Shown here in pieces: positions 1-8,638 of a stretch of DNA of 64,000 bases (position 1 is its first letter; the number at the start of each line of letters is the position of its first letter). Made by a program: the position numbers and the translations under genes. Below the pieces are notes generated by a model, which saw only the letters and a program-made list of their open reading frames with translations, had not been told where the DNA came from and ran no database searches. The stretch comes from Actinomycetota bacterium (GTDB lineage Bacteria; Actinomycetota; Acidimicrobiia; Acidimicrobiales; Palsa-688): contig JAJPKN010000068.1 in the NCBI GenBank assembly GCA_021323695.1, forward strand, positions 62,001 through 126,000, given 5' to 3'.

Positions 1-1
1 G

Positions 2-412
2 GACCTGGCCGTCGGGCTGGGGACGTTCCGGCCGGTCAAGGCCGCTCGGGCCGAGGACCACACCATGCACGCCGAGCACTACTGCATCCCTGAGGCCACC
101 TGGGAGGCGGTGCGAGAGGCCCGGGGCCGGGTGGTGGCCATCGGCACCACGACGGTGCGCGCCCTGGAGTCGGCGGCTGCCACCGGGCGGCTGGAAGACA
201 GGACCGAGCTGTACATACGGCCCGGCCATGTGTTCTCCACGGTGGACGTCTTGATGACCAACTTCCACCTGCCTCGCAGCACGCTGCTGCTCATGGTGGA
301 GGCGTTCTGCGGCCCCCGGTGGCGCCTGCTCTACCAGGAGGCCCTGGCCGGCGGGTACCGGTTCTTGTCGTTCGGGGACGCGATGATCGTGGGCCGGGAT
401 GTTCCGGCTTGA
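2..412 (+). CDS. queA: S-adenosylmethionine:tRNA ribosyltransferase-isomerase, 3' part
   Basis: This is the C-terminal 136 residues of QueA, which transfers and isomerises the ribosyl moiety of SAM onto 7-aminomethyl-7-deazaguanine in tRNA to make epoxyqueuosine. The frame is already open at the left window edge, so the start lies outside. Family signatures seen are VGLGTFRPVK, DHTMHAEHY, GTTTVRALES, TNFHLPRSTLLL and the terminal SFGDAMIV. The gene overlaps the start of tgt by 14 bases, so the two queuosine genes are very likely translationally coupled. The downstream tgt-yajC-secD-secF order supports the identity. Nothing suggests damage. Confidence 0.95.
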   Translation, partial: DLAVGLGTFRPVKAARAEDHTMHAEHYCIPEATWEAVREARGRVVAIGTTTVRALESAAATGRLEDRTELYIRPGHVFSTVDVLMTNFHLPRSTLLLMVEAFCGPRWRLLYQEALAGGYRFLSFGDAMIVGRDVPA

Positions 413-1529
413 GGCCAGCTCCGGCCAGGCGCGCGCCGGCTGGGTGGACACGCCCCGGGGTGGCTTCCCGACCCCCTGCTTCATGCCCGTGGGGTCCCGG
501 GGGGTGGTGCGTCTCCTGGCTCCCTCCGACCTGGGCCGCCTGGGGGCCGATGTCGTGCTGGCCAATGCCTACCACCTCATGCTCCGGCCCGGCGCGGAGG
601 TGGTGGCGGCCCTGGGGGGCTTGCACCGCTTCAGCGGCTGGGAGGGCCACTTCCTGACCGACTCGGGGGGCTACCAGGTCATGTCCCTGCCCTGCAGCGT
701 GGACGACGAGGGGGTGACCTTTCGTTCGTGCTACGACGGCTCCTGGCAGCGGCTGACCCCCGAGGGGGCGGTGGCGGCCCAGGAGTCCCTGGGGGCAGAC
801 ATCCAGATGGTGCTGGACGTGTGCGTGCCCCTGCCTGCGTCGCGCGACGTGGTGGAGACGGCGGGGAAAAGGACGCTGGCCTGGGCTGAGCGCGCCCAGC
901 GTGCCCGTGAGCGGCCGGGCCAGCTCCTGTTCGCCATCGTCCAGGGAGGGACCGAGCTCGACCTGCGGGCCCGGTACGCCAGCCGGTTGGCGGAGCTCGG
1001 CTTCGACGGTTACGCCGTCGGTGGGCTGTCCGTGGGCGAGAGCCGGGCCCAGATGCTCTCGTCACTGGGGGCAGCCCTGGGGGAACTGCCCGCGGACCGC
1101 CCCCGGTACCTGATGGGCGTAGGGGACCCGAGCTCGGTCCTGGCCGCGGTCGAGCTGGGGGTGGACATGTTCGACTGCGTCCTGCCCACCCGCCTGGGCC
1201 GCCACGGCGGGGCGCTCACCTCGGCCGGCCGGCTGAGCGTGAAAGCGGCGCGCTACGCCCGGGACGAGCGCCCGCTCGACCCCGCCTGCAGCTGCGAGGT
1301 CTGCCAGCGCCACAGCCGGGCCTACCTGCGCCACCTGTTCAACGTGGGCGAGCCGAGCGCCGGCCGGCTGGTCAGCCTGCACAACCTGGCCTGGCTGCTC
1401 GGCCTGGTGAGCCGGGCCCGGCGGGCGGTACGGGAGGGCACCCTGACCGAGCTGCGCCGCCAGGTGGACGAGGTCTGGTCAGGCTTCGGGGGCCCGAGCG
1501 CGCTTCGTGGGCCCGGGGCCAACGAGTAG
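399..1529 (+). CDS. tgt: tRNA-guanine transglycosylase
   Basis: Tgt exchanges guanine at the wobble position of GUN anticodons for the preQ1 base. The 376-residue length is normal for bacterial Tgt. The substrate-pocket motif DSGGYQVMSL is near residues 88-97 (Tyr where Phe is common), GGLSVGE near 208-214, and MFDCVLPTR near 257-265 carries the catalytic Asp (about D259). A zinc site is formed by the Cys residues of CSCEVC (297, 299, 302) and His328. The ATG lies inside the end of queA, in keeping with coupled translation. No oddities. Confidence 0.97.
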   Translation: MFRLEASSGQARAGWVDTPRGGFPTPCFMPVGSRGVVRLLAPSDLGRLGADVVLANAYHLMLRPGAEVVAALGGLHRFSGWEGHFLTDSGGYQVMSLPCSVDDEGVTFRSCYDGSWQRLTPEGAVAAQESLGADIQMVLDVCVPLPASRDVVETAGKRTLAWAERAQRARERPGQLLFAIVQGGTELDLRARYASRLAELGFDGYAVGGLSVGESRAQMLSSLGAALGELPADRPRYLMGVGDPSSVLAAVELGVDMFDCVLPTRLGRHGGALTSAGRLSVKAARYARDERPLDPACSCEVCQRHSRAYLRHLFNVGEPSAGRLVSLHNLAWLLGLVSRARRAVREGTLTELRRQVDEVWSGFGGPSALRGPGANE

Positions 1530-1589
1530 GCTTGGCGCCGAAGGGGCCCAGCTCGTTGGGCCGCGCACTACCTGTCGGATAGGTCCCCC

Positions 1590-2096
1590 ATGAACTACAT
1601 GCCCGCCTGGCTCGCTGCCGCAAGTACCACGACCACGGCAACCAAGAGCTCTTCTGGCGGTTCTTCCTACTTCCTGCTGGTCGTCATCGTGCTGTTGGCG
1701 CTGGTCTACTTCATGTGGATGCGGCCCAACCAGCGCCGGCGCATGATGGCCGCCCGCCAGGCGCGGGCCTTCGACGTGGGCGACGAGGTGGTGGCCGCGG
1801 GCATGGTCGGCCGGTGCGTGGGCATAACCGACGGGGAGGTCGACGTCGAGGTGGCCGACGGAGTGGTCCTCAAGTTCGTCAACCAGGCGGTCCAGTCGCG
1901 CCAGGCCTACACCGCTTCGGCTGCCGGGCGCACCGGGGCCGGGCGGGGCTGGGGCGCCGGTGGTGCTGGCTCGAGCGGCCCCCGGGCACCCACCACGGCC
2001 GGGCCGGGCCCCAGCCCTTCGGAGGGCTGGCCGGAGGAAGGCGCCCGCCCCACTGAGGGCCCCACTGAGAGCAAGGGCAAGGGAGGGCAGGGCTGA
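1590..2096 (+). CDS. yajC: preprotein translocase subunit YajC with long tail
   Basis: YajC is the small membrane partner of the SecDF complex that assists protein export. Residues 1-25 are a Ser/Thr-rich lead, residues about 26-44 form the single membrane helix, and MRPNQRRRM follows as the positive cytoplasmic anchor. The conserved core continues with DVGDEVVAAGMVG and VVLKFVNQAVQSR to about residue 105. The remaining 60 residues are Gly/Pro/Ala-rich and absent from typical 90-110 residue YajC proteins. Its TGA overlaps the secD ATG by one base (TGATG), indicating coupling. The ribosome-binding site is weak. Confidence 0.92.
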   Translation: MNYMPAWLAAASTTTTATKSSSGGSSYFLLVVIVLLALVYFMWMRPNQRRRMMAARQARAFDVGDEVVAAGMVGRCVGITDGEVDVEVADGVVLKFVNQAVQSRQAYTASAAGRTGAGRGWGAGGAGSSGPRAPTTAGPGPSPSEGWPEEGARPTEGPTESKGKGGQG

Positions 2097-3841
2097 TGCG
2101 GTCGCGGCCGCTCGTCTGGTCGCTGCTCACGATCCTCATAGTGGCCGTCGCCGGCGTGGGCGCCATGGTCGGCACCGGCACGACGCCGGTGCTCGGCTTG
2201 GACCTGAAGGGCGGGGTGTCGGTGGTCGAGCAGCCTCAGGGCCGGGTGGACTCGGGCATCCTCCAAGAGGCGGTGGACATAATCGACCGGCGGGTCAACG
2301 GCTTGGGTGTCTCCAACTCCAATGTGACCCGCCAGGGCAGCGACATCGTGATCGAGCTGCCGGGGGCCAAGAACGACACCCAGGTGCTCAAGATCGTGGG
2401 CGAGACCGCCCAGTTGTTCTTCCGGCCCGTCCAGTGCGTGATCGCCGCCTACCACAAGCCGGCCCCGAGCACCCACGGCACCACCCCCACGGGGACCACC
2501 ACGACCACCCGGCCCAGGCCGCCCACCACCCGGCCGGTGACCGGTACCACTGGGGCCGGCGCCGGCACCACTGGTGCCAAGGTCGGCACCACCAAGGCCC
2601 TGGGCCCGCCGCCCGTGCACCTGGGCGCCCGCCTGGCTGCCTTCGTGCGGGCCGGGGTGGCGGCTAAGGGCACCACGGTGCCCAAGGGGCAGCCGAGCAC
2701 CACCGGGCGGCCGAGCACTACGGTGCCTTCGAGCACGACCACGACCACGGCGTCGCCGATCGCCAACCTGTGCAACTTGAGCGCAGCCCAGCAGGCCCAG
2801 TGGCCGACCACGCCGCCGTCCAAGGACTTCGCCGGGTCCTGGGTGGTGCTGCCCTACTACGTGCCCGGCGCCGGTTACCGTTACGTGCTCGGGCCGGCGG
2901 AGATGAGCGGCTCGATCATCAAGACCGCCGTAGCCACCATCGACCCCTCCACGTCGGAGTGGGTGGTGGCTATCACCTTCACCGGCTCGGGCTCGGCCCA
3001 GTTCGACAAGTACGCCACCCGGCACTACCAGTGCTACGAACAAAACCCCAACAGCCCGCCTTACTGTGCCGAGCAGGCCATCGAGCTGGACGGCACGGTG
3101 GAGTCGGCCCCCAACATCGAGGCACCGGCGTTCCACGGCTCCGCCCAGATCAGCGGGTCCACGACCAACCCCTTCACCCAGCAGCAGGCCAACGACCTGG
3201 CCCTGGCGTTGCGCTACGGTTCCCTCCCGGTGCGCTTCGTCCCCCAGTCGATCCAGAACATTTCCCCCACGATAGGGACCGACTCACTGGTGGACGGCGC
3301 CATTGCCGGTGCGGTGGCGGTGGCACTGGTGCTCATCTACCTGATCGTCTACTACCGGGCGCTGGGGCTCGTGGTGGTCATCGGCATCTGCATCTCGGGC
3401 GCCCTGCTCTACAGCATCACTTCCCTGCTGGGCCAGGCGTGGGGGCTGACCTTGACCCTGTCGGGGGTGATCGGCCTGATCGTGTCCGTCGGTGTCACGG
3501 CCGACTCCTGCGTCATTTATTTCGAGCGCCTGAAAGAGGACGTCCGCTCTGGCCGGACCGTGCGGACGTCGGTGGAAAAGGGGTTCAACCGGGCGTTCCG
3601 TACCATCCTGGCCGCCGACTTCTCCTCGTTCCTCGGGGCCATGGTCCTTTGGTTCCTCACCGTGGGCGACGTTAGGGGCTTCGCCTTCTTCCTGGGCCTG
3701 GCCACCCTCTTGAACATCGTGACGACCTACTTCTTCACCCGTCCGCTCGTGGTCCTGCTGGGCCGGCGAGCGGGCCTGAGCGAGGGTGGGGTGCTGGGCG
3801 TCAACCGCGGGCTGGGGGCAGGGGCGCTGAGCGCGACATGA
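2096..3841 (+). CDS. secD: protein translocase subunit SecD
   Basis: SecD is a proton-motive-force driven RND-type membrane protein that works with SecF on the periplasmic side of protein export. The first helix is at about residues 5-25, followed by LGLDLKGG (about 33-40), the SecD D1 motif. A Thr/Pro-rich insertion of about 100 residues (122-222) interrupts the extracytoplasmic P1 domain before conserved sequence resumes. The C-terminal bundle starts near residue 395 and holds GVTADSCVIYFERLKED and RTILAADFSSFLGA, matching the conserved fourth to sixth helices. secD and secF overlap by four bases (ATGA). The Thr/Pro linker is the unusual part; it may be a surface-exposed spacer. Confidence 0.96.
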   Translation: MRSRPLVWSLLTILIVAVAGVGAMVGTGTTPVLGLDLKGGVSVVEQPQGRVDSGILQEAVDIIDRRVNGLGVSNSNVTRQGSDIVIELPGAKNDTQVLKIVGETAQLFFRPVQCVIAAYHKPAPSTHGTTPTGTTTTTRPRPPTTRPVTGTTGAGAGTTGAKVGTTKALGPPPVHLGARLAAFVRAGVAAKGTTVPKGQPSTTGRPSTTVPSSTTTTTASPIANLCNLSAAQQAQWPTTPPSKDFAGSWVVLPYYVPGAGYRYVLGPAEMSGSIIKTAVATIDPSTSEWVVAITFTGSGSAQFDKYATRHYQCYEQNPNSPPYCAEQAIELDGTVESAPNIEAPAFHGSAQISGSTTNPFTQQQANDLALALRYGSLPVRFVPQSIQNISPTIGTDSLVDGAIAGAVAVALVLIYLIVYYRALGLVVVIGICISGALLYSITSLLGQAWGLTLTLSGVIGLIVSVGVTADSCVIYFERLKEDVRSGRTVRTSVEKGFNRAFRTILAADFSSFLGAMVLWFLTVGDVRGFAFFLGLATLLNIVTTYFFTRPLVVLLGRRAGLSEGGVLGVNRGLGAGALSAT

Positions 3842-5544
3842 CCACCGCCGCCCCCTACGCCTCGGCCCGGCCGGCCCGGCCCCTCGGCCGCAATGCCCTG
3901 GTACGCCTGTACCGGGGGCAGACCCAGTTCGACTTCATCAACCGGTGGCGGTACTGGTTCGCCCTTTCGGGCACCGTGATCGCCATCGGCATGGTGGCCC
4001 TCGGGGTGCGGGGCCTCAACTTCAGCATCGACTTCCGGGGCGGCACGGTGTGGCAGGTGCCTACCAGCCACGCGGCTCCGGGCACCGCCACCGTGGCCGC
4101 GGTACGGGCCGACTTGGGCAAGATCAGCCCATCGCTCAGCCAGGGCACGATCACGGAACTGACCAACCGCCAGACCGGCCAGGTCAACATCGAGGTGGCG
4201 CTGCCGGCCACCACCACCAGCAACCCCGCCCTCATAGACCAGGTGACGACCGAACTGGCCAAGATAGGTCACGTCAGCAAGGACGACGTGAGCCTCAATG
4301 CCATAGGGCCGTCTTGGGGCAGCGACATCACCAGCAAGGCCATCGAGGCGGTGGTGGTGTTCGTGGTGCTCTTGCTGATCGCCATGTCGGTTTATTTCGA
4401 GACCAAGATGGCGGTGGCTGCCTTCGTCGCGCTCCTGCACGACATCTTGGTGACCGTGGGTATTTACGCGTTGTCGGGTTTCCAGGTGAGCCCCGACACG
4501 GTGATCGCCTTCCTGACCGTGCTGGGCTACAGCCTCTACGACACGATCGTCGTGTTCGACAAGGTCAAAGAGAACACCCGGGGCCTGGCGTCGACCAACC
4601 GGGTCACCTACACCGACGTGGTCAACCTGTCCATGAACGAGGTGCTGGCCCGCTCGCTGAACACGTCGTTCGTGGCCATCATGCCCGTGCTGTGCATCTT
4701 GGTGATCGGCGCTTGGATCCTGGGCGCGAGCGCGCTCAACGACTTCGGCTTGGCCCTGTTCATCGGCCTGACCAGCGGGGCCTACTCGTCGATCTTCATC
4801 GCCTCGCCGTTGCTGGCCCTCCTCAAGGAACGTGAGCCCCGCTACACGGAGATCCGCCGCCGGCTGGCTCTTTACCCGCAGGCTCGCCAGGTGCTGACCC
4901 CGGCCAGCGTGGCTGCGGCTGGCACCGGTGGCTCCGGCTCGAGCAGCTCCGGCCCGGGCGGTCCCAGCGCCCGCGGCCGCGGCCCGGGTGGCCTCGGCCG
5001 GGGGAGCCTCGGCCCTGCTGGCCTTGGCAGCTCGGGCAACGGTGGCTGGGCGGGCGGGGCGAGCAGCGAAGGTCCGTTGCCTCCCGGCCCTGGGGGGGCA
5101 GCAGCCAGCCCGAGCCCGGCGGCGGGCGGGGCAGTGAGGGGCGCGGCCCCTGACGGGCAAGCGGGTGGCGCTGCCGGGGCACCTTCGAGCGGTACCGGAG
5201 CGGTGGGGCCAGCCCCCGAGGCCTTCGGGGCTGGTGCCGGCGTGGCCCGGCCTGCGAGCGGGACGGACGGTGCCGGGGGCCTGGAGGCAGCTGCCCCCTT
5301 GCCCGGGCCGACCGCCGGGCCACCAGGCCCCGGGGCGCCTCTGGGCGTTGGGGGGACTGTGCCTGTCGCCGGCCCCCCGGGTGCTGCCGGCCCCCCGGGT
5401 GCCGCCGGGCCGGCAGGTGCTGCCGGGCGAGTGGGTACCGGAGGAGGCAGCGCCGCTAGTGGGAAGGCCGGCTCGGCCAGCCCCGGAGGGGCGCGCCGCA
5501 AGGCTCCGCCCAGGCCCCGGCGCAAGGTGCCTCGCCACCGCTGA
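3838..5544 (+). CDS. secF: protein translocase subunit SecF with collagen-like tail
   Basis: SecF is the partner of SecD. Residues 1-350 are an ordinary SecF: first helix about 38-57, NFSIDFRGGT (61-70), then GYSLYDTIVVFDKVKEN and ALFIGLTSGAYSSIFIASPL in the helical bundle. After PRYTEIRRRL the protein continues for about 210 further residues of almost pure Gly/Ala/Pro/Ser, ending in a basic stretch. Part of this tail has collagen-like Gly-X-Y periodicity. A tail this long is not usual for SecF, which normally ends after 300-400 residues. It would be cytoplasmic by topology. No frameshift is needed to read it. Confidence 0.95.
   Translation: MTTAAPYASARPARPLGRNALVRLYRGQTQFDFINRWRYWFALSGTVIAIGMVALGVRGLNFSIDFRGGTVWQVPTSHAAPGTATVAAVRADLGKISPSLSQGTITELTNRQTGQVNIEVALPATTTSNPALIDQVTTELAKIGHVSKDDVSLNAIGPSWGSDITSKAIEAVVVFVVLLLIAMSVYFETKMAVAAFVALLHDILVTVGIYALSGFQVSPDTVIAFLTVLGYSLYDTIVVFDKVKENTRGLASTNRVTYTDVVNLSMNEVLARSLNTSFVAIMPVLCILVIGAWILGASALNDFGLALFIGLTSGAYSSIFIASPLLALLKEREPRYTEIRRRLALYPQARQVLTPASVAAAGTGGSGSSSSGPGGPSARGRGPGGLGRGSLGPAGLGSSGNGGWAGGASSEGPLPPGPGGAAASPSPAAGGAVRGAAPDGQAGGAAGAPSSGTGAVGPAPEAFGAGAGVARPASGTDGAGGLEAAAPLPGPTAGPPGPGAPLGVGGTVPVAGPPGAAGPPGAAGPAGAAGRVGTGGGSAASGKAGSASPGGARRKAPPRPRRKVPRHR
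5371..5424 (+). repeat. three 18-bp units, collagen-like Gly-X-Y
   Basis: Three consecutive 18-base units inside the secF tail (5371-5388, 5389-5406, 5407-5424) encode GPPGAA, GPPGAA and GPAGAA. The first two differ by one base and the third is diverged. They look like an in-frame slippage product. Confidence 0.8.
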
Positions 5545-5683
5545 GAGCCGGGGGCAGCAGCCTCGGCCGGGGCAACAGCAGCTTCGGCCGTGCGCAGCAG
5601 CCTCGGCCGGGGCAGCGGCCTGCTGGGGGTGGGGCTGGGGCCAGCGGCCCGCCGGGCGGCGGTGCCTGGCCGCCGCCAACAAG

Positions 5684-5689
5684 TACTCT
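5684..5689 (+). promoter_or_regulatory. putative -10 element for leaderless apt
   Basis: TACTCT matches the actinobacterial TAnnnT -10 pattern and ends six bases before the in-frame GTG at 5696, the spacing expected for a leaderless transcript. No clear -35 is seen and no experimental data are available. Confidence 0.4.
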
Positions 5690-5695
5690 GGCCAT

Positions 5696-6331
5696 GTGAG
5701 GGCCAAACAGGAGGCGCTCGGCGCCCAGGCGGCTATGGCACTGCCGGCCGACGCTGGCCTGGCAGACGGCGGCCTGGCCGACGGCGGGGGCAGCCGTCTG
5801 GGACGGGTGCCTGTGGCGCGCTTGAAGGAGCTGGTGCGAGATGTCGAGGGGTTCCCGCGGGCGGGGGTCACCTTCAAGGACATAACCCCGCTGTTGGCGG
5901 ACGCCGAGGCTTTCGGGAGCTGCGTGGACGCCATCGCCGAGCACTTCGCCGGCAAGGGGGTAAGCACCGTGCTCGGGGTGGAGGCACGGGGGTTCATCAT
6001 TGCCGCTCCGGTCGCCTACCGCCTGGGCGCCGCCTTCGTGCCGGTGCGCAAGAAAGGAAAGCTCCCCTGGCATGTCCATTCCTACACCTACCAGCTGGAG
6101 TACGGGACGGACACCTTGGAGGTCCACACCGACGCCCTCAAGCCCGGCGAGCGTGCCCTCATAGTCGACGACGTGCTCGCCACCGGGGGCACCGCGGCGG
6201 CCACGTGGCGGCTGGTCGAGAGCCTGGGCGCCAGGGCGGTTGGGTTCGGCTGCGTGCTCGAGCTGGGCTTCCTGGGGGGGAGGTCGAAGCTGGCGGGGCT
6301 GGACGTGCTGGCCCTGGCCAGTTACGAGTGA
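5696..6331 (+). CDS. apt: adenine phosphoribosyltransferase
   Basis: Apt converts adenine and PRPP to AMP. The PRPP-binding motif ALIVDDVLATGGTA lies in the C-terminal half, and FPRAGVTFKDITPLL is the typical Apt N-terminal signature. The GTG at 5696 is chosen because a TAnnnT -10 box sits six bases upstream, giving a 211-residue protein. The ATG at 5735 (198 residues) is the main alternative, although its only purine-rich site (AGGAGG at 5709) is about 20 bases away. Either start leaves a low-complexity lead before the 175-residue conserved domain. The position between secF and rel matches the actinobacterial order. Confidence 0.93.
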   Translation: MRAKQEALGAQAAMALPADAGLADGGLADGGGSRLGRVPVARLKELVRDVEGFPRAGVTFKDITPLLADAEAFGSCVDAIAEHFAGKGVSTVLGVEARGFIIAAPVAYRLGAAFVPVRKKGKLPWHVHSYTYQLEYGTDTLEVHTDALKPGERALIVDDVLATGGTAAATWRLVESLGARAVGFGCVLELGFLGGRSKLAGLDVLALASYE

Positions 6332-6344
6332 GGATGGGCAGCCC

Positions 6345-8615
6345 GTGCCCACGCTAGAGCGGGCAGAAAGGGTCGCCCGAGGCCGGGCGGTTGCCAGTGT
6401 CGAGCGGGTCCTGCCCTGGCGCCGTCAAGCCCAGGCGGCCGACGCCCTTGGGCCACTGCTGCAGTCGTACCGTGAGCGCCACCCCAAGGGCGAGATCGGG
6501 CTGATCATCAAGGCTTACGAGACCGCCGAGGTGGCTCACCGGGGCCAGGTCCGCCGCTCGGGTGAGGCCTTCATCTCCCACCCCCTGGCCGTGGCCACCG
6601 TCCTGGCCGGGCTGGGCATGGACGACGTCACCCTGGCCGCAGCCCTGCTGCACGACTCGGTGGAGGACACGTCGTTGTCGCTGGAGGACGTGGAGGCAGA
6701 GTTCGGGCCCACTGTCGCCCAGATCGTCGACGGGGTCACCAAGCTGGAACGGGTCAGCTTCGAGTCGCGGGCCGCCGCCCAGGCTGCCACCATGCGCAAG
6801 ATGCTGGTCGCCATGGCCAAGGACCCAAGGGTGCTGCTGATCAAGTTGGCCGACCGCCTGCACAACATGCGGACGGTGGCGGCCATGCCGGAAGCCAGCC
6901 AGAAGCGTACCGCTCAAGAGACGCTCGACATCTACGCCCCCCTGGCCCACCGTTTCGGTATTGCTGACATCAAATGGCAGCTGGAGGACTTGGCGTTTGC
7001 CACCCTGCACCCTCGCCGCTATGCCCAGATCGAGCAGATGGTGGCGGCCCGGGCCCCCGAGCGCGAGCTGTACCTGGCCCAGGTCATAGAGCAGGTACAA
7101 GAGCGCCTGGACGCGGCCCACGTCGAGGCCCAGGTCACGGGCCGGCCGAAGCACCTCTATTCCATCTACGAGAAGATGGTGCTGAAGAACAAGGAGTTCG
7201 ACGAGATATACGACCTGGTGGGTGTCCGCATCATCGTGAGCTCGGTGAGGGACTGCTGGGCGGCGTTGGGGGCGGTCCACGGCACCTGGGCACCCATACA
7301 GGGCCGGTTCAAGGACTACATAAACACGCCCAAGTTCAACCTCTACCAGTCCCTGCACACCACGGTGGTGGGCCCGCAAGGCAAGCCCCTCGAACTGCAG
7401 GTCCGCACCAAAGAAATGCACCAGCGGGCCGAGCGGGGCATCGCCGCCCACTGGGGCTACAAGGAGCACGCCCAGCCGGCGGACATCGCCTGGTTGCAAA
7501 GGATCGTCGACTGGTCGGCGGAAAGCACCGACCCGGGCGAGTTCCTGGAGAGCTTGAAGCTGGACCTGGAGACCGACGAGGTCTTCGTGTTCACGCCCAA
7601 AGGCGATGTCATCTCCCTGGCCGTGGGGGCCACGCCGGTCGATTTCGCCTATGCCATCCACACCGAAGTGGGCCACCGCTGCATCGGGGCGCGGGTCAAC
7701 GGGCGGCTCGTCCCGCTGGACTCCAAGCTCAGCTCCGGTGACAGCGTAGAGATATTCACTTCCAAGGTGCCCAACGCCGGCCCCAGCCGGGACTGGCTCA
7801 ACATCGTCGTAACCCCCAGGGCCAAGAACAAGATCCGCCAGTGGTTCAGCCGAGAGAGGCGGGAGGACGCCATAGAGGCGGGCCGGGAGGAGCTGGCCAA
7901 GGCACTGCGCAAAGAGGGCCTGCCGTTGCAGAAGATCCTGGGTGGCGAGGCCCTGAAGAAGGTGGCCGAGGCCCTGCACTACACCGACCTGGAGGGCTTG
8001 TACGCCAGCCTGGGCGAGGGCCACGTGTCGGGCCACGCGGTGGTGCAGCGCCTGGCCAAGGAACTGCGGGGTGGCGAGGGCGAGGTGCAGCTGCCCTCCA
8101 CCGTCCGCCAGCCGCGCCGGGCCACCAGCACCAAGGGCATAGGCGTGCACGTGGAGGGGCTCGACGACGTGATGGTGCGCCTGGCCCGCTGCTGCACGCC
8201 CGTCCCCGGCGACGAGATCATCGGCTTCGTGACCCGTGGCCGAGGAGTCAGCGTGCACCGCAGCGACTGCGCCAACGCCGCCTCCCTGGCGGTGGGCGAG
8301 GTGGGACGGCTGATAGAGGTCGAGTGGGACCGCGACCGCCCGGGCAGCTTCGTCGCCGCGCTGGAGCTGCGGGCCTTGGACCGCAGCCGCCTGGGGGTGG
8401 ACGTCTGGAAGGTGCTGTCCGACCACCATCTGAACATCCTGCGCAGCGAGAGCCACACGGGGGCCGACCGGGTGAGCAAGATGCGCTTCGAGTTCGAGGT
8501 AGCCGACCCCGCCCACCTGGAGTCCGTGCTCGGTGCCCTGAAGCGGCTCGACAGCGTGTACGACGCCTACCGGGCGCTCCCGGGGCACAGCGCGGGCAAC
8601 GCCAAGCGGGGCTGA
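6345..8615 (+). CDS. rel: bifunctional (p)ppGpp synthetase/hydrolase (Rel/SpoT)
   Basis: This long RSH protein makes and degrades the alarmone (p)ppGpp. With the GTG at 6345, preceded by AGGA at ten bases, it has 756 residues. The HD hydrolase domain carries H79 and HDSVEDT (about 103-109), so hydrolysis should be intact. The synthetase domain has YDLVGVRIIV (about 290) and LYQSLHTTV (about 333-341). A TGS domain (DEVFVFTPKGDVISL, about 411-475) and a C-terminal ACT domain (about 665-740) follow. The open frame extends upstream into apt, but that part has no family similarity. Location next to apt is typical of Actinobacteria. Confidence 0.95.
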   Translation: MPTLERAERVARGRAVASVERVLPWRRQAQAADALGPLLQSYRERHPKGEIGLIIKAYETAEVAHRGQVRRSGEAFISHPLAVATVLAGLGMDDVTLAAALLHDSVEDTSLSLEDVEAEFGPTVAQIVDGVTKLERVSFESRAAAQAATMRKMLVAMAKDPRVLLIKLADRLHNMRTVAAMPEASQKRTAQETLDIYAPLAHRFGIADIKWQLEDLAFATLHPRRYAQIEQMVAARAPERELYLAQVIEQVQERLDAAHVEAQVTGRPKHLYSIYEKMVLKNKEFDEIYDLVGVRIIVSSVRDCWAALGAVHGTWAPIQGRFKDYINTPKFNLYQSLHTTVVGPQGKPLELQVRTKEMHQRAERGIAAHWGYKEHAQPADIAWLQRIVDWSAESTDPGEFLESLKLDLETDEVFVFTPKGDVISLAVGATPVDFAYAIHTEVGHRCIGARVNGRLVPLDSKLSSGDSVEIFTSKVPNAGPSRDWLNIVVTPRAKNKIRQWFSRERREDAIEAGREELAKALRKEGLPLQKILGGEALKKVAEALHYTDLEGLYASLGEGHVSGHAVVQRLAKELRGGEGEVQLPSTVRQPRRATSTKGIGVHVEGLDDVMVRLARCCTPVPGDEIIGFVTRGRGVSVHRSDCANAASLAVGEVGRLIEVEWDRDRPGSFVAALELRALDRSRLGVDVWKVLSDHHLNILRSESHTGADRVSKMRFEFEVADPAHLESVLGALKRLDSVYDAYRALPGHSAGNAKRG

Positions 8616-8638
8616 GCCCGTTGGCGAGGAGGCCTGGC

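Noticed and set aside
3727-6000. Very long open frame on the reverse strand across secD, secF and apt
   Set aside because: It is antisense to clearly conserved genes, shows His/Arg/Gly-rich nonsense composition and no motifs. High GC removes stop codons from the opposite strand.
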